From Tetracentron sinense (taxonomy: Eukaryota > Streptophyta > Magnoliopsida > Trochodendrales > Trochodendraceae), in assembly GCA_015143295.1 (NCBI GenBank), contig CM026567.1, positions 16,014,416-16,078,415 of the forward strand: a DNA stretch of 64,000 nucleotides, given 5' to 3'. Of this stretch, positions 43,811-55,964 are shown in pieces. Within the stretch, counting starts at the first letter, position 1; the number at the start of each line of letters is the position of its first letter. Both the position numbers and the translations under genes were made by a program. The notes below the pieces were generated by a model. The model did no database searches. It was given only the letters and a program-made list of their open reading frames with translations, and was not told the origin of the DNA.

Positions 43811-44603
43811 GAACCTCTGCCCGAACTTCGGTTCAAACTTAGCTTACCCAGTCGAACCTCTGTCCAAACCACGATTCAAACCCTGGTTCAAACCCCACTT
43901 ACCTTAGCCGAACCTCTGTCCAATGCTCGATTCAAACCTTGGTTCAAACCCTACCCACCTAATTGAACCTCTAGTTCAAACCCTAACCCAATGCTCCTTG
44001 ACATGAGCTAAAACTGTCCACATGCTCCCCGGCAAGAGCATAAAAGGCCCAAACACTCCTGAATAGGGGCCCAAACCATTCAAAAACCTCCTAACAACCA
44101 AAGACAAATCGCAACTTATCAAACACCCACAATCCAAGCAAAACAAATCAAACCATCAACTACCCATCTGGAACTACGTGTGGCTTGATTCCACTGACTG
44201 TGGATAAGTAGGCAACCCTGATCGGGTTCAGCTCACCTAGGATAGAGCCCCTATCCTGTCCCTACTCATTTTAACTTGTACATTACTGTTCATATAACAT
44301 CTGTCAGCATATATATGAAATACAAGCTTCTCTTATGGTTTTTCCTACTTTAATTCAGACTTAAGGAGTAGGTAACCATCTCCGGATGAGAGTTTAGCGG
44401 TGCCTAACACCTTCCCCTAACTCAAACGAATCCTTATCTTGAACTCTATTTTCATACCAAAGCCTTATCCAACCTTTTAAGAGGCCCTATTTTCCCTCAC
44501 AATCTAAATAGGTGGCGACTTTCTCTTTTCAACATTTTTAGCACTATTCCTCATCGGGTTTGATCCTGATCGGGAGTGGGGTTAAAATCCTGGGTCTACA
44601 GCT

Positions 44604-44621
44604 TGGTGACTCTGCTGGGGA
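44604..44621 (+). other. Primer binding site of element G
   Basis: TGGTGACTCTGCTGGGGA, three bases inside the LTR. It resembles the TGGCGACTCCACTGGGGA site matching tRNA-Arg in Ogre/Tat elements, with three differences. Confidence 0.65.
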
Positions 44622-45852
44622 CTCTGGTTTCGCAGACCAGTATTCGAGCCAAAACCTAAGTCTGAACTGAACAAGGAAAACCACATCAGAAACTTTTACT
44701 TTCATCGATAAGCTGTTAATTTTGTACATATTATTACTTTACTATCATTCATCGAATCTCGGATATTTGTTTGCCAACTTAACAACATGCCTAGGATTCT
44801 ATTTTTATTCATTGCTTGATTTTGATTGATGCATATACATTTATATTCATTGCATACCAGAATAAGAATCCTTTCACCTATCTAGATTAGATTCAGTAAG
44901 CTTACAATCAAGGGATGGTTATCCCTGATGTTGGAGCCAAAAGATCTGTGGAAAGTACTAGTTGTAGACCGAGGGATGGTTATCTCCGGTAAACGCGACT
45001 GATCTTTCCTGTTGCACCAATCGTCCATTTTCAGGTATGTTCTATACCGGAGAGTCGCATATACGGTCAAGTGCTCATCAACCTTTTAGACAAAAACCTT
45101 ACATATACCAGCATAAGCATATAGACTATAAGTCTTTGTTTGGGCATAAACCAAGAACGCTCATCAGGAGGGACTACCTTATCCCTATTCTGTTATTGGT
45201 TTAAGCTACTCCTGCATCATTTGTTCAGGTATAGGGACAATCTTATCCCTATAATAAACTATTTTTGGAGCTTGTGTGAGCCTTGATTGCTAGATAGGTC
45301 TAACCCTACTCTTTTTTAAGTCAACAAGATGTTGTGAGGGTTAAAACCCTGGACTCTAAATGAATCACATGGTTAACCCGTTGATTCATTTTGATCTTAA
45401 CCCAATGAGCTCTGGTTCCCTACAACCCAGATAAGTGAAATGGATCTCTATCCACTCACCCCATTGGGTCACACATGCTGAGTTGACGCATCTTTTTTTG
45501 AGTATACTTGCTCAATTCATTCATTCAATTCATCAAAAGATTCAAGTCAATTCAAAAACTTCATTCAATCATTTTGCTCATCATCATATTGTTTAAATCA
45601 TATATTAGTCTTAGGACTTTCCGCATCCATCATTTTGTGCATACTTATATTCATAACCAGACAAGGGGCAACGTGTCAAAACATCATCAATTAGATCATA
45701 TGTGTGTTGCATCACTACTTTCATCATTGTCTTAATTCAGTCTTTATTTAGCATCTCGACCGTCACCTGACCCATCTGTACATACCTCTTATTACCACCC
45801 AGTTTATAGCACCTTGAGCAAAAGCGACACTAAGCTATCTGCCCTCTTCAAG
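44622..45852 (+). other. Leader of element G
   Basis: About 1.2 kb without a supported gene, AT-rich in its first third. AAGGGATGGTTATC recurs at 44910 and 44971 with GTTGCAC/TCGG context, suggesting a degenerate duplication. Confidence 0.5.
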
Positions 45853-47623
45853 ATGACTCCAGTAAACACGAGATTAACTGATCGAGAACAACAAGTTGTC
45901 GAAGGTGTGGAAACCGACCCTGACAGCCCAGTATCACCTCAATATGTACTGCAACAAATCCCTGATTTAGAAGCGAGGGTATTTGAAACTGAACAAGGCA
46001 TCGTAGAGCTGAAAAGCATCATGCATGATATCTTGAATGCCGTGAATAGGAAGCAACCATCCTCCTCTTCTATCCTAATCGCCGAACCATTCGCCTTAAA
46101 TCAATCAAATCCACCATCTCACAACCCACCACCTTCAAATCCACTCTCACAACCCATCACCTCCAAATCCACCATTTCACAAACCACCACCTCGAAATCC
46201 ACCATCTCATAACCCACCACCTCGAAATCCACCATCTCACAACCCATCACCTTCAAATCCACCCTCTCACCATCCACCACCTCCAAATCCACCATCTCAC
46301 AACCCATCACCTCCAAATCCACCATCTCACAACCCGTCACCTTCAAACCGACCATCTCACAATCCATCACCATTGAACCGACCATCCTTCAACATCCTGC
46401 CACTACACACTGGCCAGTATGAGGAAGAGGAGGCAAGGATTGCCCAGAATATCGAGCAGCCAGGCATATCAACTAACTCAGCCCATACTCCAGACATCTA
46501 CAAGGACAGGATTTAGAGGTTAGAACAATTGGTGAAGAAGACCCAAGGGTCCTACAATTTAGCATCAACTGACTTCTGAGATATGTGTCTGCATTTGGGG
46601 ATTCAATTGCCTCAAGACTTCAAAATGCCTGAATTTGAGAAGTATAACGGAAAAGGATGTCTGGAGACACACCTAAAAGTTTACTACGGAGAGTTGTTCT
46701 AGCTAGAGCACGGGGACAAGCTGCTGGTGTAGCTATTTCAGAGAAGTTTGAAGGGGCAAGCCCTACAGTGGTTCACCAAGGTTGACCCAGCTAAGGTCCA
46801 CACATGGGAAGACCTCTGTGAAGCATTTGTTGCTCAATACTCCTACAACATTGACTTGGTCCCACAGAGAGCAGATCTAGAGAGAATGACTCAAAGAGAG
46901 AATGAATCCTTTATCGAATATTCTATTCGATGGAGGGAAAATATTGGAAAGATGAACACTCCTCTGCCCGAGGATGAGTTGGTGACAACATTCCTCCGCA
47001 CACTCAAGCATCCTTTCAAGACTCTACTAGCAACCCAACCTATTTCCAACTTCAGTACTATGGCCAAATGTGGGGCCAGGATTGAGGCTACAATAGGAGA
47101 TGTGCGAGCAGTTGACATATTCTCAGGATCTAAGGGGATGTCATCCTCTAGTCGTCCTCAACCACCGCGAAAAGATACATGAAGAAGAGAGGATGAGGTG
47201 CAAATGGTCACAACAATGCCCATTCATATTCTCCATTTAACCTAGTAACCCCGACAACCCGAGCAGACTCAACAACAGCTTCCCTCGTAGCAGATGACAT
47301 TTGAACAGAAAAAGAGAAGATTCTTCTCACCCATGCCATATACCATGATGCAACTCCTCCCTTATCTACTAGATAAGAAATTGGTCACGCTGAGAGAACC
47401 CAAGCCGCCACTAGTCACGCTGCCAAGGTCATACAGGACTGGCCAGCATTGTGGGTATCATCAAGCCCCGGGGCATACCACAAACATGTGTTTTGATTTA
47501 AAGCATACAATCCAAGACATGCTTGAAACAGGAAAGATTCAGTTTGAACCAGGGAACACCGACATCAACCAGGTCCCTCTCCCTAATCATACAACAGCAG
47601 GAAACCGGGGCGCACCAGCTTGA
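45853..47623 (+). pseudogene. Tat-type gag of element G
   Basis: Likely ATG at 45853 (MTPVNTRLTDREQQ). The N-terminal helical region is followed by a proline-rich decapeptide repeat (46105-46390) that is broken by a 28-bp unit and by TAA 46210-46212, a CAA-to-TAA change. The capsid core then runs FEKYNGKGCLETHLKVYY (about 46630), LKGQALQWFTKV, WEDLCEAFVAQYSYN and MTQRENESFIEYSIRWREN to about 47150, with two or three stops. After a further stop at 47180 the C-terminal part has the zinc-binding-like HCGYHQAPGHTTNMCFDLKH (about 47450-47510) and ends near 47623. Family wording matches Ogre/Tat Gag. Inactive; no pol follows. Confidence 0.83.
46105..46390 (+). repeat. 30-bp repeat encoding a proline-rich decapeptide
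   Basis: Nine units, one shortened to 28 bp, encoding variants of PPSHNPPPSN in the original gag frame. The complementary strand also stays open, which gives a false minus-strand ORF. Confidence 0.85.
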
Positions 47624-49560
47624 GCCACTCTATAGCTGACTTTGAGCAGTCTCACCAGTTTTTTTTGTCTTTTTGGTTTATTCCATAATTTCTCTTTTGT
47701 AAATGGCCATGATGGCCCAAATCGAAGTCTTCCTAGTCAGTTAGCATATTGGCTAGTGGCCACCTATCTTTATCGTCCGTAATTGAGTCTGTACATCCTT
47801 TCATATTCTAATGAAATTCTCCACTTTTGTTAAAATCTATCTTGCTTATTACTCCGAGATGCCTATTTTTTTTAACTGAACTAGATTCTAAGCTTAGAAA
47901 TGGCAATTGCATGATCATTGGATGAGTAATATAAAAACTCATGACCCTCTTATGAACTAGAAAGGTATTCTGCTCCCCAAAGATTTCAAGGCGAGTTACC
48001 AATCCATTAGAAAACGAGAAGCAAACGAGCGACGAAGACCTCCCCGAGCTATCAAGCATTAAACACATTTGAACGAGGATAATGTAATGACCACACATGC
48101 ACTTGACCAATCAAAGAAAGGATAGGAGGCCATCCTTGGTTAACCCTTAAAATATCATTCTTACCCATGCAATAACATATGCTAGTTAGCCCGTTGAGCC
48201 TAATAGCCTTTCTTTCTAAACCCATACACTGGAACACCCTATGAATGAAAAATCAACAGAGCAGAATTCAACCAATCAAAAGTGAAGCTTATTTTGAACT
48301 ACAACATGACCTGATTCCACTGATCGTGGATACGTAGGCAACCTAAAACAGGTTCGGTCACATTATGGCAAATCTTCATCAATACCAAACAACTATCTCT
48401 AAATAAAGCACAAAAATCAAACAAAAAAAAAGAAGAGCAAAGAAAAAAAAAGAGCAAAAATGGCAAATCTCCAAAATGATCAAGGGAAGCCAACTGGTTT
48501 TGTCTCTGCGTGCAGCAACAAACAAACATTTTAGGGTGTCCTACCCCACAAGAAAATTTTGAGCCTCAACCTTTTCTACCCCTACTACGTTTCGTCCTAG
48601 TAACTAAGCCCTCTTTGATCTTTGAAAGGTCTTGAGCATCAGTGGTCAAAAGCATTAATCTCTACTATTTTACCAGGTAATGACAGGAGAAGACAGATCA
48701 GCTTATCAGAAATCGCAGGCCTAGTGAAAACCAAAAATGACATTAAGGCGCAAAAATTATGCGAGCCCAGCCCTTACATTGTTGTCAGGGGCAAAAAAGG
48801 GAACAAATTAATCAATTACGCAGGCATGAGTGAAAACCGGAAACAGATTCATTGCGCAAAAATTATGCAACCCCAAGACTTGGTCATTCCAAGGACAAAA
48901 AAGAGATAAAGATAAATTTCTGATTTCACGGGCTTAGTATGGAATTATCAATCTTGCTAGTGTGCAAAAATAACGTGAACCCGGTCCTAGTGAAACCTGT
49001 TAAGGTCCAGGGGCAAAAAATGGAAAATTGTAAAGTGCGAGCTTTCATATCAAGCGCCGCCAGCAACAATCAGCTAATGCAGTCAAGCACTATCTTATGC
49101 ATTAGGTATCTGGCGAGGACATCCAAGAGCAGATTTACCTATCTATCTCAGAAGCAATCAACCCAGACTTATTCAATTCCTTTCTAAGGCAAATGAATCC
49201 TAGCTAGGCTTCCCATCAACAGGCAATATTGGACATCTTTCAAAATACTTATGTCAGTCTGTCAAGTCATTCTGTCAATCTATCACCAAGACATCTGTTT
49301 GTTATGTCAGTTTAGTCAGTCAGAGTTGTGTCCTCACGCAAGTCAGCTCAAACTTGGCTAATCCTTTCGGTGGTGCAATCGATTCTCCTGAACTTGAGAC
49401 CGGTTCAAGTAGATTATCTTGCAAGAATATTTCAGTCGGACAAATCCAGGCATCACCTCAATGTAGTATTGATGCATCAGGCAAAGGGCAGATATCAGAT
49501 AGAGGCTCAGGGTCGTGCTCCACTCTCTCACTCCTCATACCCTATCATTCATTTGCTTGC
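47624..49560 (+). other. Internal non-coding DNA of element G, first part
   Basis: No pol. A copy of the LTR block GATTCCACTG...TACGTAGGCAACC lies at about 48311-48345. Three degenerate units of about 100 bp with CAAAAATTATGCGAGCCC and GGGGCAAAAAAGG text lie at about 48690-49030. Nothing else recognised. Confidence 0.5.
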
Positions 49561-49880
49561 TTATGGGTAAGCCACGTGGCTATCCCCTTTCATGCACTTA
49601 CATTTTGATTGCTCATAGGCTAGCCATGTGACTATCTCCATTTATACATATATCGCATTCATTTGTTTGCTTTGCATTCATTCTTAGTGAAGGCGGCTGT
49701 AGAACCAATCCTCGCTAACCTTACATTTCACTTTTTCATGCGTTAGCCATGTGGCTTTCCCTATTCATACATCTTGCTTGTAAAATGGAACAACCGCGTG
49801 GCTGTCTCTATTCATCATACACTTCGCTTGTTGATACACCTTACTCGTGGACTAGCCGTGTGGCTATCTCCACTTATACA
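49560..49880. repeat. AGCCACGTGGCT palindrome repeats in G
   Basis: Five variants of TAGCCACGTGGCTATC near 49571, 49622, 49745, 49790 and 49853, spaced 45-125 bp. The best copy contains a G-box (CACGTG). Confidence 0.65.
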
Positions 49881-49944
49881 TCTGCTTGCTTACTTGTGCT
49901 GAAGTGATCGTACGATCCCTTCAAATCTGACTTCATTCATCTTG

Positions 49945-50290
49945 CTAGCATAGTACCCGGTGGGGCAACCGCGAGGTTGTCAACACTATAGCATAGTACC
50001 CGGTGAGGCAACAGCGCAGTTGTATGCACCATAGCATAGTACCCAGCGGGGTAACAGTGCGTTTTCTGCACCATAGCATAGTACCCGATGGGACAACCGC
50101 GCATTATCTACACCATAACATAGTACCCAGTGGGACAACCATGCGGTTGTTTGCACCATAGCATAGTATCCAGTGGGGTAATCGTGCGGTTGTCAGCACC
50201 ACAGCATAGTACCCGGTGGGGCAACCGTGCGGTTGTCAGCACCATGGCATAGTACCCGGTGGGGCAACCGCGTGGTTGTCGGCACCATGG
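49945..50290. repeat. 43-bp tandem array in G, eight copies
   Basis: TAGTACCCGGTGGGGCAACC units at 49951, 49994, 50037, 50079, 50121, 50164, 50207 and 50250 (42-43 bp steps). Several contain the palindrome CAACCGCGCGGTTG or close variants. Confidence 0.92.
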
Positions 50291-50790
50291 CAGAACGGTT
50301 GTCTGATCAACCTTCAATTGCGACCTCTCGTGAAGCTGGTTGTGTAACCAACCTTCAGTCATTTGCTTCTTACCCATTTTTTAAAGGAGTAATGGAATGG
50401 TTGTCTGATCGACCTTCAGTTGCGGCCTCTCGTAAAGCTGGTTATGTAACCAACCTTCACTCATTTGCATCTTACCCATTTTTTAAAGGAGTAACGGAAC
50501 AGTTGTCTGATCGACCTTCAGTTACGGCCTCTCGTGAAGCTGGTTGTGTAACCAACCTTCACTCATTTGTATCTTACCCATTTTTTGAAGGGGTAGCTGA
50601 ACGGTTGTCTGATCGACTTTCAGTTGCGGCCTCTCATGAAGCTGGTTGTGTAACCAACCTTCACTCATTTGCATCTTACCTATTTTTTGAAGGAGTAGCT
50701 GAACAATTGTCTGATCGACTTTCAGTTGTGGCCTCTCGTGAAGTTGGTTGTGTAACCAACCTTTACTCATTTGCATCTTTCACCACATGT
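50290..50790. repeat. 102-bp tandem array in G, five copies
   Basis: TGCGGCCTCTCGTGAAGC units at 50319, 50421, 50523, 50625 and 50727, exactly 102 bp apart. 102 is 34 codons, so a 204-codon frame on the plus strand and others on the minus strand stay open. I treat them as artefacts. Confidence 0.93.
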
Positions 50791-50799
50791 TCACATTTC

Positions 50800-51720
50800 A
50801 CCGCACTGCACTGCAATACTTGCTCACTCTTAAAGGAGTAACTGACACGGTTGTTTGATCGACCATCAGTTGCGGCCTCCTGTGAAACAAGTCTTGCACA
50901 CTTCATACACAGTACTGCAATACTTGCTCACTCTTAAAGGAGTAACTGACACAGTTATCTGATCGACCATCAGTTGCGGCCTCCTGTGAAACAAGTCTTG
51001 CACACTTCATGCACAGCACTGCAATACTTGCTCACTCTTAGAGGAGTAACTGATATGGTTGTCTGATCGACCATCAGTTGCGGCCTCCTGTGAAACAAGT
51101 CTTGCACACTTCATACACAGCACTGCAATACTTGCTCACTCTTAGAGCAGTAACTGACATGGTTGTCTGATCGACCATCAGTTGTGGCCTCCTATGAAAC
51201 AAGTCTTGCACACTTCATACACTGCACTGTAATACTTGCTCACTCTTGAAGGAGTAACTGACACACTTGTCTGATCGACCATCAGTTGCGGCCTCCTGTG
51301 AAACAAGTCTTGCACACTTCATACACTGCACTACAATACTTGCTCACTCTTAAAGGAGTAACTAACACGGTTGTCTGATCGACCATCAATTACGGCCTCC
51401 TATGAAGCAAGTCTTGCACACTCCATACACTACACTGTAATGCTTCCTCACTCTTAAAGGAGTAACTGACACGGTTGTCTGATCGACCATCAGTTGCGGC
51501 CTCTTGTGAAACAAGTGTTGCACTCTCCACACACATCAATGTATTACTTGCTCACTCTTAAAGGAGTGACTAACACGGTTGTTTGATCGACCATCAGTCG
51601 CGACCTCTTGTGAAACAAGTCTTGCACACTTCATACACTGCACTGTAATACTTGCTCACTCTTAAAGGAGTAACTGACACGGTTGTCTAATCGACCATCA
51701 ATTGCGGCCTCTTGTGAAGC
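50800..51720. repeat. 104-bp tandem array in G, nine copies
   Basis: TGCGGCCTCCTGTGAAAC units at 50871, 50975, 51079, 51183, 51287, 51391, 51495, 51599 and 51703, exactly 104 bp apart. They are related to the 102-bp unit (shared TGTCTGATCGACC...TCAGTTGCGGCCTC). Arms AACTGA and TCAGTT could pair in each unit. Confidence 0.93.
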
Positions 51721-52032
51721 CAGTTTTGCAACAATCGTCATTCACTTGCATCCCACTCACTTGCATCATCCACCCCGTTATTTGGTCGTGTGATCGATTA
51801 GCAGGCAGCTTCATACACCATAACACCCTCTATCCCCAGCAAGTACCGACTTGGCATGAGCACATCCTACCTCTGTTACCCTTCAGTCATCCAGTCCCTG
51901 ACAAGCAGTCTAAGTAGAGTTTATCTTTTCCTCTATCTTTTCCCAAGTTTTCCACACACACACGTGCAAAATTGAAGCGTTATCAGCCTTTGTCGTTCAC
52001 GTGCCTGCACCCTCCGGTAAAGCGGGGTAACT
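51720..52032 (+). other. End of internal region of G with polypurine tract
   Basis: No gene. GGTAAAGCGGGGTAA at 52016-52030 is the probable polypurine tract, directly before the 3' LTR. Confidence 0.6.
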
Positions 52033-53992
52033 ATAAACACCCCAATTTTGCACCCCCTAGTCTCTTTGTACACCTCTAAAAACCCTTTAAAAAAACCTTC
52101 TTTCCACGTGCTTCGATTTCTGAAAAACACCCCTCAGGTAAAAAATGACCAAAATGCCCCTAGGATGAAAATGACCAAAATACCCCTGAAAAAGTGTTAA
52201 AAATTTATCATTTTGTCTAAAATGATTTTATAAAATTTTTGATAAATTTTGGCTATTTTTGGACTTAAATCGGACTTAAAACGGTAGAAAAGAATAGAAA
52301 TGCCCCTGGAGTGTAAAATGACTAAAATGCCCCTAAAAAGTGCTAAAAATTTCATAGTTTATCTAAAATATTTCCTGGATTTTATCAGTTCAATTTTGAC
52401 TATTTTCAGGCTAAAAGGGTTAAAATTAAAAAAGGGCAAATCAGGGCGCGACACGTGGCAAATAAAAAATAAAAAAAATGTTTTTTAGCCCCTTAAATAG
52501 GGGTGCTACTTAGAAGGGCCTGTGCTCGTTAGGCATGTCGGTGGTGTTATTTTTAAAACCCGGCTAGGGGCACTACTTCAAGTAGCGCCCCCCCAGTTTG
52601 GTTTGTTTTGCCGCCTAACTATTCACCACCGCTTACTATTTCGGGTTTTTATCCAAAAGGGGAGCTACTCCAAGTAGCACCCCCCTGTTTTTTGCTTCCT
52701 ATAAATACCCCACCCCATTCCTTCACAATCCATTCCATTTTCACTTGCTCTCTTCTCTCTCCTCTTTCAAAACCTCTCTTTAGCGTTGGCGATCCCATGA
52801 ATTCGATTTCGAAGAATCATTCTCGGGGGCACTTATTTGAGAGACCCTTTTGGGTTTCCTGGAAGGTAAAATATCACTAAACTCTGACGTTTGCTTTGTC
52901 TTTTATTAGTTTTAATTATTTTATTGTTTGTAAATACTTAGACTGCTTGCCCTGTCGAACTCCTACCCGGTTTTACTTAAACCTATCCTACCCTGTCGAA
53001 CCCCTGCCCAGTTTTATTTAAATATATCTTACCTTGTCGAACCCCTACCCGGTTTTACTTAAACCTATCTTGCCCTGTCGAACCCCTGCCCGGTTTTACT
53101 TAAACCAATCCTACCCTGTCGAACCCCTGCCCGATTTTACTGAAACTTATCCTACCCTGTTGAACCCCTGCCCGGCTTTACTCAAACATAGCCTACCCTG
53201 TCGAACCTCTACCCAAACTTCAGTTCAAACTTACCTTACCCATTCGAACCTCTGTCTGAACCTCGATTCAAACCTTGGTTCAAAGCCCACTTACCTTAGC
53301 CGAACCTCTGTCCAAAGCTCGATTCATACCTTGCTTCAAACCCTACCCACTTAATCGAACCTCTCGTTCAAACCCTAACCCAATGCTGCTTGACATGAGC
53401 TAAAACTGTCCACATGCTCCCCGGCAAGAGCATAAAAGGGCCAAACACTCCGGAACAGGAGCCCAAACCATTCAAAAACACCCTAACAACCAAAGACAAA
53501 TCTCAGCCTATCAAACACCCACAATCCAAGCAAAACAAATCAAACCATCAACTACCCATCTGGAACTACGTGTGGCTTGATTCCACTGACTGTGGATATG
53601 TAGGCAACCCTGATCGGGTTCAGCTCACCTAGGATAGAGCCCCTATCCTGTCCCTGCTCATTTTAACTTGTACATTACTGTTCATATAACATCTATCAGC
53701 ATATATATGAATTACAAGCTTCTCTTATGGTTTTCCCCACTTTAATTCAGACTTAGGGAGTAGGTAGCCATCTTCGGATGAGAGTTTAGGGGTGCCTAAC
53801 AACTTCCCCTAACTCAAACGAATCCTTACCTTGAACTCTATTTTCAGACCAAAGCCTTATCCAATCTCTTAAGGGATCCTATTTTCCCTCACAATCTAAA
53901 TCGGTTGTGACTCTCTCTTTTCAATATTTTTATCACTATTCCTCCTCGGGTTCAATCCTGATCGGGAGTGGGGTTAAAATTCCGGGTCTACA
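52033..53992 (+). repeat. 3' LTR of element G
   Basis: Starts TATAAACACC (the TG has become TA) and ends GGGTCTACA. The TATA box is at 52700-52707 and the 41-bp array at 52950-53215. Confidence 0.92.
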
Positions 53993-54589
53993 CTACCCTC
54001 CTAGTTCATATCCTTCTTTCTTTTCTTCATTTTTATAATTCTCCTCTACTATCTAAGCATGTAAATGCTATGGGATGAATGAATGGAGGATGATGGGCGA
54101 TGGATGCCGTGTGGATGTGTGATGATGAATGAAATGGGAAGGGCATTATATCAATAATAAATACATATGTATGTTGTGAACATAAACCCATCTAGAAAAG
54201 CATAGTATAGGCTTTAACAAATAATGTACACACCACATGTTTGATGAAATTCCAAGGTAAAGAAAATGAATTGTAAATCAAGAAATGCATGCTTAAAGGC
54301 GTATGGAATTGCTAGGGATTATGATAGTGTGATTAATTGCTTCCCATAAATGACATGAATATTTACTTGTTTAAATTTATGATGTTCTATGTATTGTTGA
54401 AATCCCAAATGTCATATTTAATTCGAAGTGAAAGCATGTGCACGATTTCACGAGCATGGCATGCATGACAAGGTTTACCGGCGTTTTGAAGAATAAGGTT
54501 TTAGAGGTAGGACCTATCTTACGATATGCTTTGTCTCGCTTTTGACAAGAATAAGAACAAGCATTACACATGAGGGAGTTTACACTTCC

Positions 54590-54730
54590 CTCCCATATCA
54601 TTGAAAGAGGGGTCTCCGCTCGCTCACAAGCACATATCATTGAAAGAAGGGTCTCCCTTCCTTCTCAAGTGCATATCATTGAAAGAAGGGTCTCCCTTCC
54701 CTCACAAGTGCATCTCACAAGCGTATCTCA
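54590..54730. repeat. GAAGGG/CCCTTC hairpin array in LTR F
   Basis: Three units of 36-39 bp (TATCATTGAAAGAAGGGTCT followed by CCCTTCC). The arms GAAGGG and CCCTTC flank three bases in the two best copies. Confidence 0.82.
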
Positions 54731-55052
54731 CAAGTTACATGAGCATGTTTAAATCCCAAGCAAGCACGCATGACATGACACGCATAACATGACACGCATG
54801 ACAGACAAGCAAGACAGACATGACAAGTTTTTCAAGTATGAAAAGAGTATTTTAATTCAAGTCAAGTGCACGATGATTTCAAGAGTGTTATTGGCTTTTA
54901 TATGATGCAAGCATGAATATAAACTGTTTTACTTTCCTGTTATTATATGAATTGCTTCCCGCTTTATATATCGTTATTGTTATCCTGTGACTATTGGTTA
55001 GCATTTGGTACACGCTGAGTATTCCATGCTCAGTCGTACGTTTATATTGGTA

Positions 55053-55163
55053 GGTACTGAGGGAACTACCGATCCTTTTGACATCTGTGATCCTGGCCCA
55101 TGGGTGGAGGAGGAGTATGTTGAGGAACCGATGGAGGAACCTCCAGTAGAGGGTTACTACTAG
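55053..55163 (+). CDS. LTR micro-ORF block, LTR F (open, no ATG)
   Basis: Open to TAG 55161-55163 with PGPWVEEEYVE intact and EEPPVEGYY at the end. The codon matching the ATG of element 1 is ATA. Against element 1 it has no indels and about seven silent third-base changes, concentrated in the core. Confidence 0.33.
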   Translation, partial: GTEGTTDPFDICDPGPWVEEEYVEEPMEEPPVEGYY

Positions 55164-55467
55164 GTGGTAGATTCTGAGTGATTGTGGGTGAGCTTGAGAG
55201 AGTTATACTCATGTATTTTTGGCAGGGCATGTCCGCACTTTCTTTTGTTTTCCCCTTTTGTACAAAACTTGGATCATGTATATATTTACTTAGAGGTTTG
55301 GTTAGTCTTCCACTGTGCTATGTTAGTTAATGCTTTCATTATTATGTCCTCTTTGTATATGCTCCTGGTATTTTGTAGGATGGTTTGTCAAGCAAGTCAT
55401 GTAAGCCATGACATGTCGTCCAAGATTCACTTTAACTCCTAGGGTGGGTTGTGGGTCGCGACAGAGG

Positions 55468-55479
55468 TGGTATCAGAGC
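55468..55479 (+). other. Primer binding site of element F
   Basis: TGGTATCAGAGC, exact initiator-Met-type site, four bases after the LTR. Confidence 0.92.
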
Positions 55480-55964
55480 TTAGGCTTTAGGTCTTTAGGG
55501 TCACTTAGAAGCTTGGCAGGAGCATATGTCGGGAAGCAAGTTAGGAAGGAAGTAAGTTGGAAGCGAGTTATGTTCCAAGTGCAAGACTAAACTTTAGCCT
55601 TAGTCTAAATGGTTGTTTCAACCAAGTATGGGTTTTAGAAACTGTAGCACCCCAAATTGTTTCAGCATGTATTAAAGTTTTAAAGTCATTTTCTTGAATT
55701 GAAGGTTGGATTTCCGAAGTCGAATCTAGTGGAAATCCGAGTTTCTAAATCCCATTTGCGGATCAGGCAACTTTAAGGGCAATTTGGTCCATGGATAAAG
55801 TAGAAATTGAAGATTCTAAAATATTAGGATGTTCCTTTTCGAATGAAGAATCCAACGCAAGTTGAATCGTTAAAATCCGACGAATGAGTCAAAAGTTATG
55901 ACCGAAACACGAAAGAAGGAAAACTTGGAAATTTTCTGCAAGTTAAGAACGATGGTACAGACCC

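Larger units (their letters stand above)
42687..44600 (+). repeat. 5' LTR of element G
   Basis: TGTAAACACC to GGGTCTACA. It contains the 25-bp palindromes (43115-43225), TATA box (43318-43325), 41-bp array (43555-43800) and the conserved GATTCCACTG...TAGGCAACC block (about 44185-44217). Confidence 0.92.
42687..53992 (+). mobile_element. Tat-type gag-only element G (11.3 kb)
   Basis: LTRs 42687-44600 and 52033-53992, perfect duplication CTACC at 42682-42686 and 53993-53997. A Tat/Ogre-type primer binding site and gag are present. Protease, RT, RNase H and integrase are absent. The internal 3' half is filled with tandem arrays. The structure fits the described class of terminal-repeat elements that keep only gag. 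Confidence 0.9.
53998..55463 (+). repeat. 5' LTR of F, second segment
   Basis: This continues 42686 after G. The same join is seen intact in the 3' LTR near 63628-63640. It ends GGTCGCGACA. Confidence 0.92.

Noticed and set aside
46119-46385. Minus-strand 88-codon frame
   Set aside because: Complement of the 30-bp proline-rich gag repeat.
50227-50841. 204-codon open frame on the plus strand
   Set aside because: It lies on the 102-bp (34-codon) array, where any stop-free unit stays open when repeated. The minus strand is open too.
49945-51720. CRISPR-like regular arrays
   Set aside because: Units are tandem with no unique spacers, the DNA is plant nuclear, and no cas genes are present.
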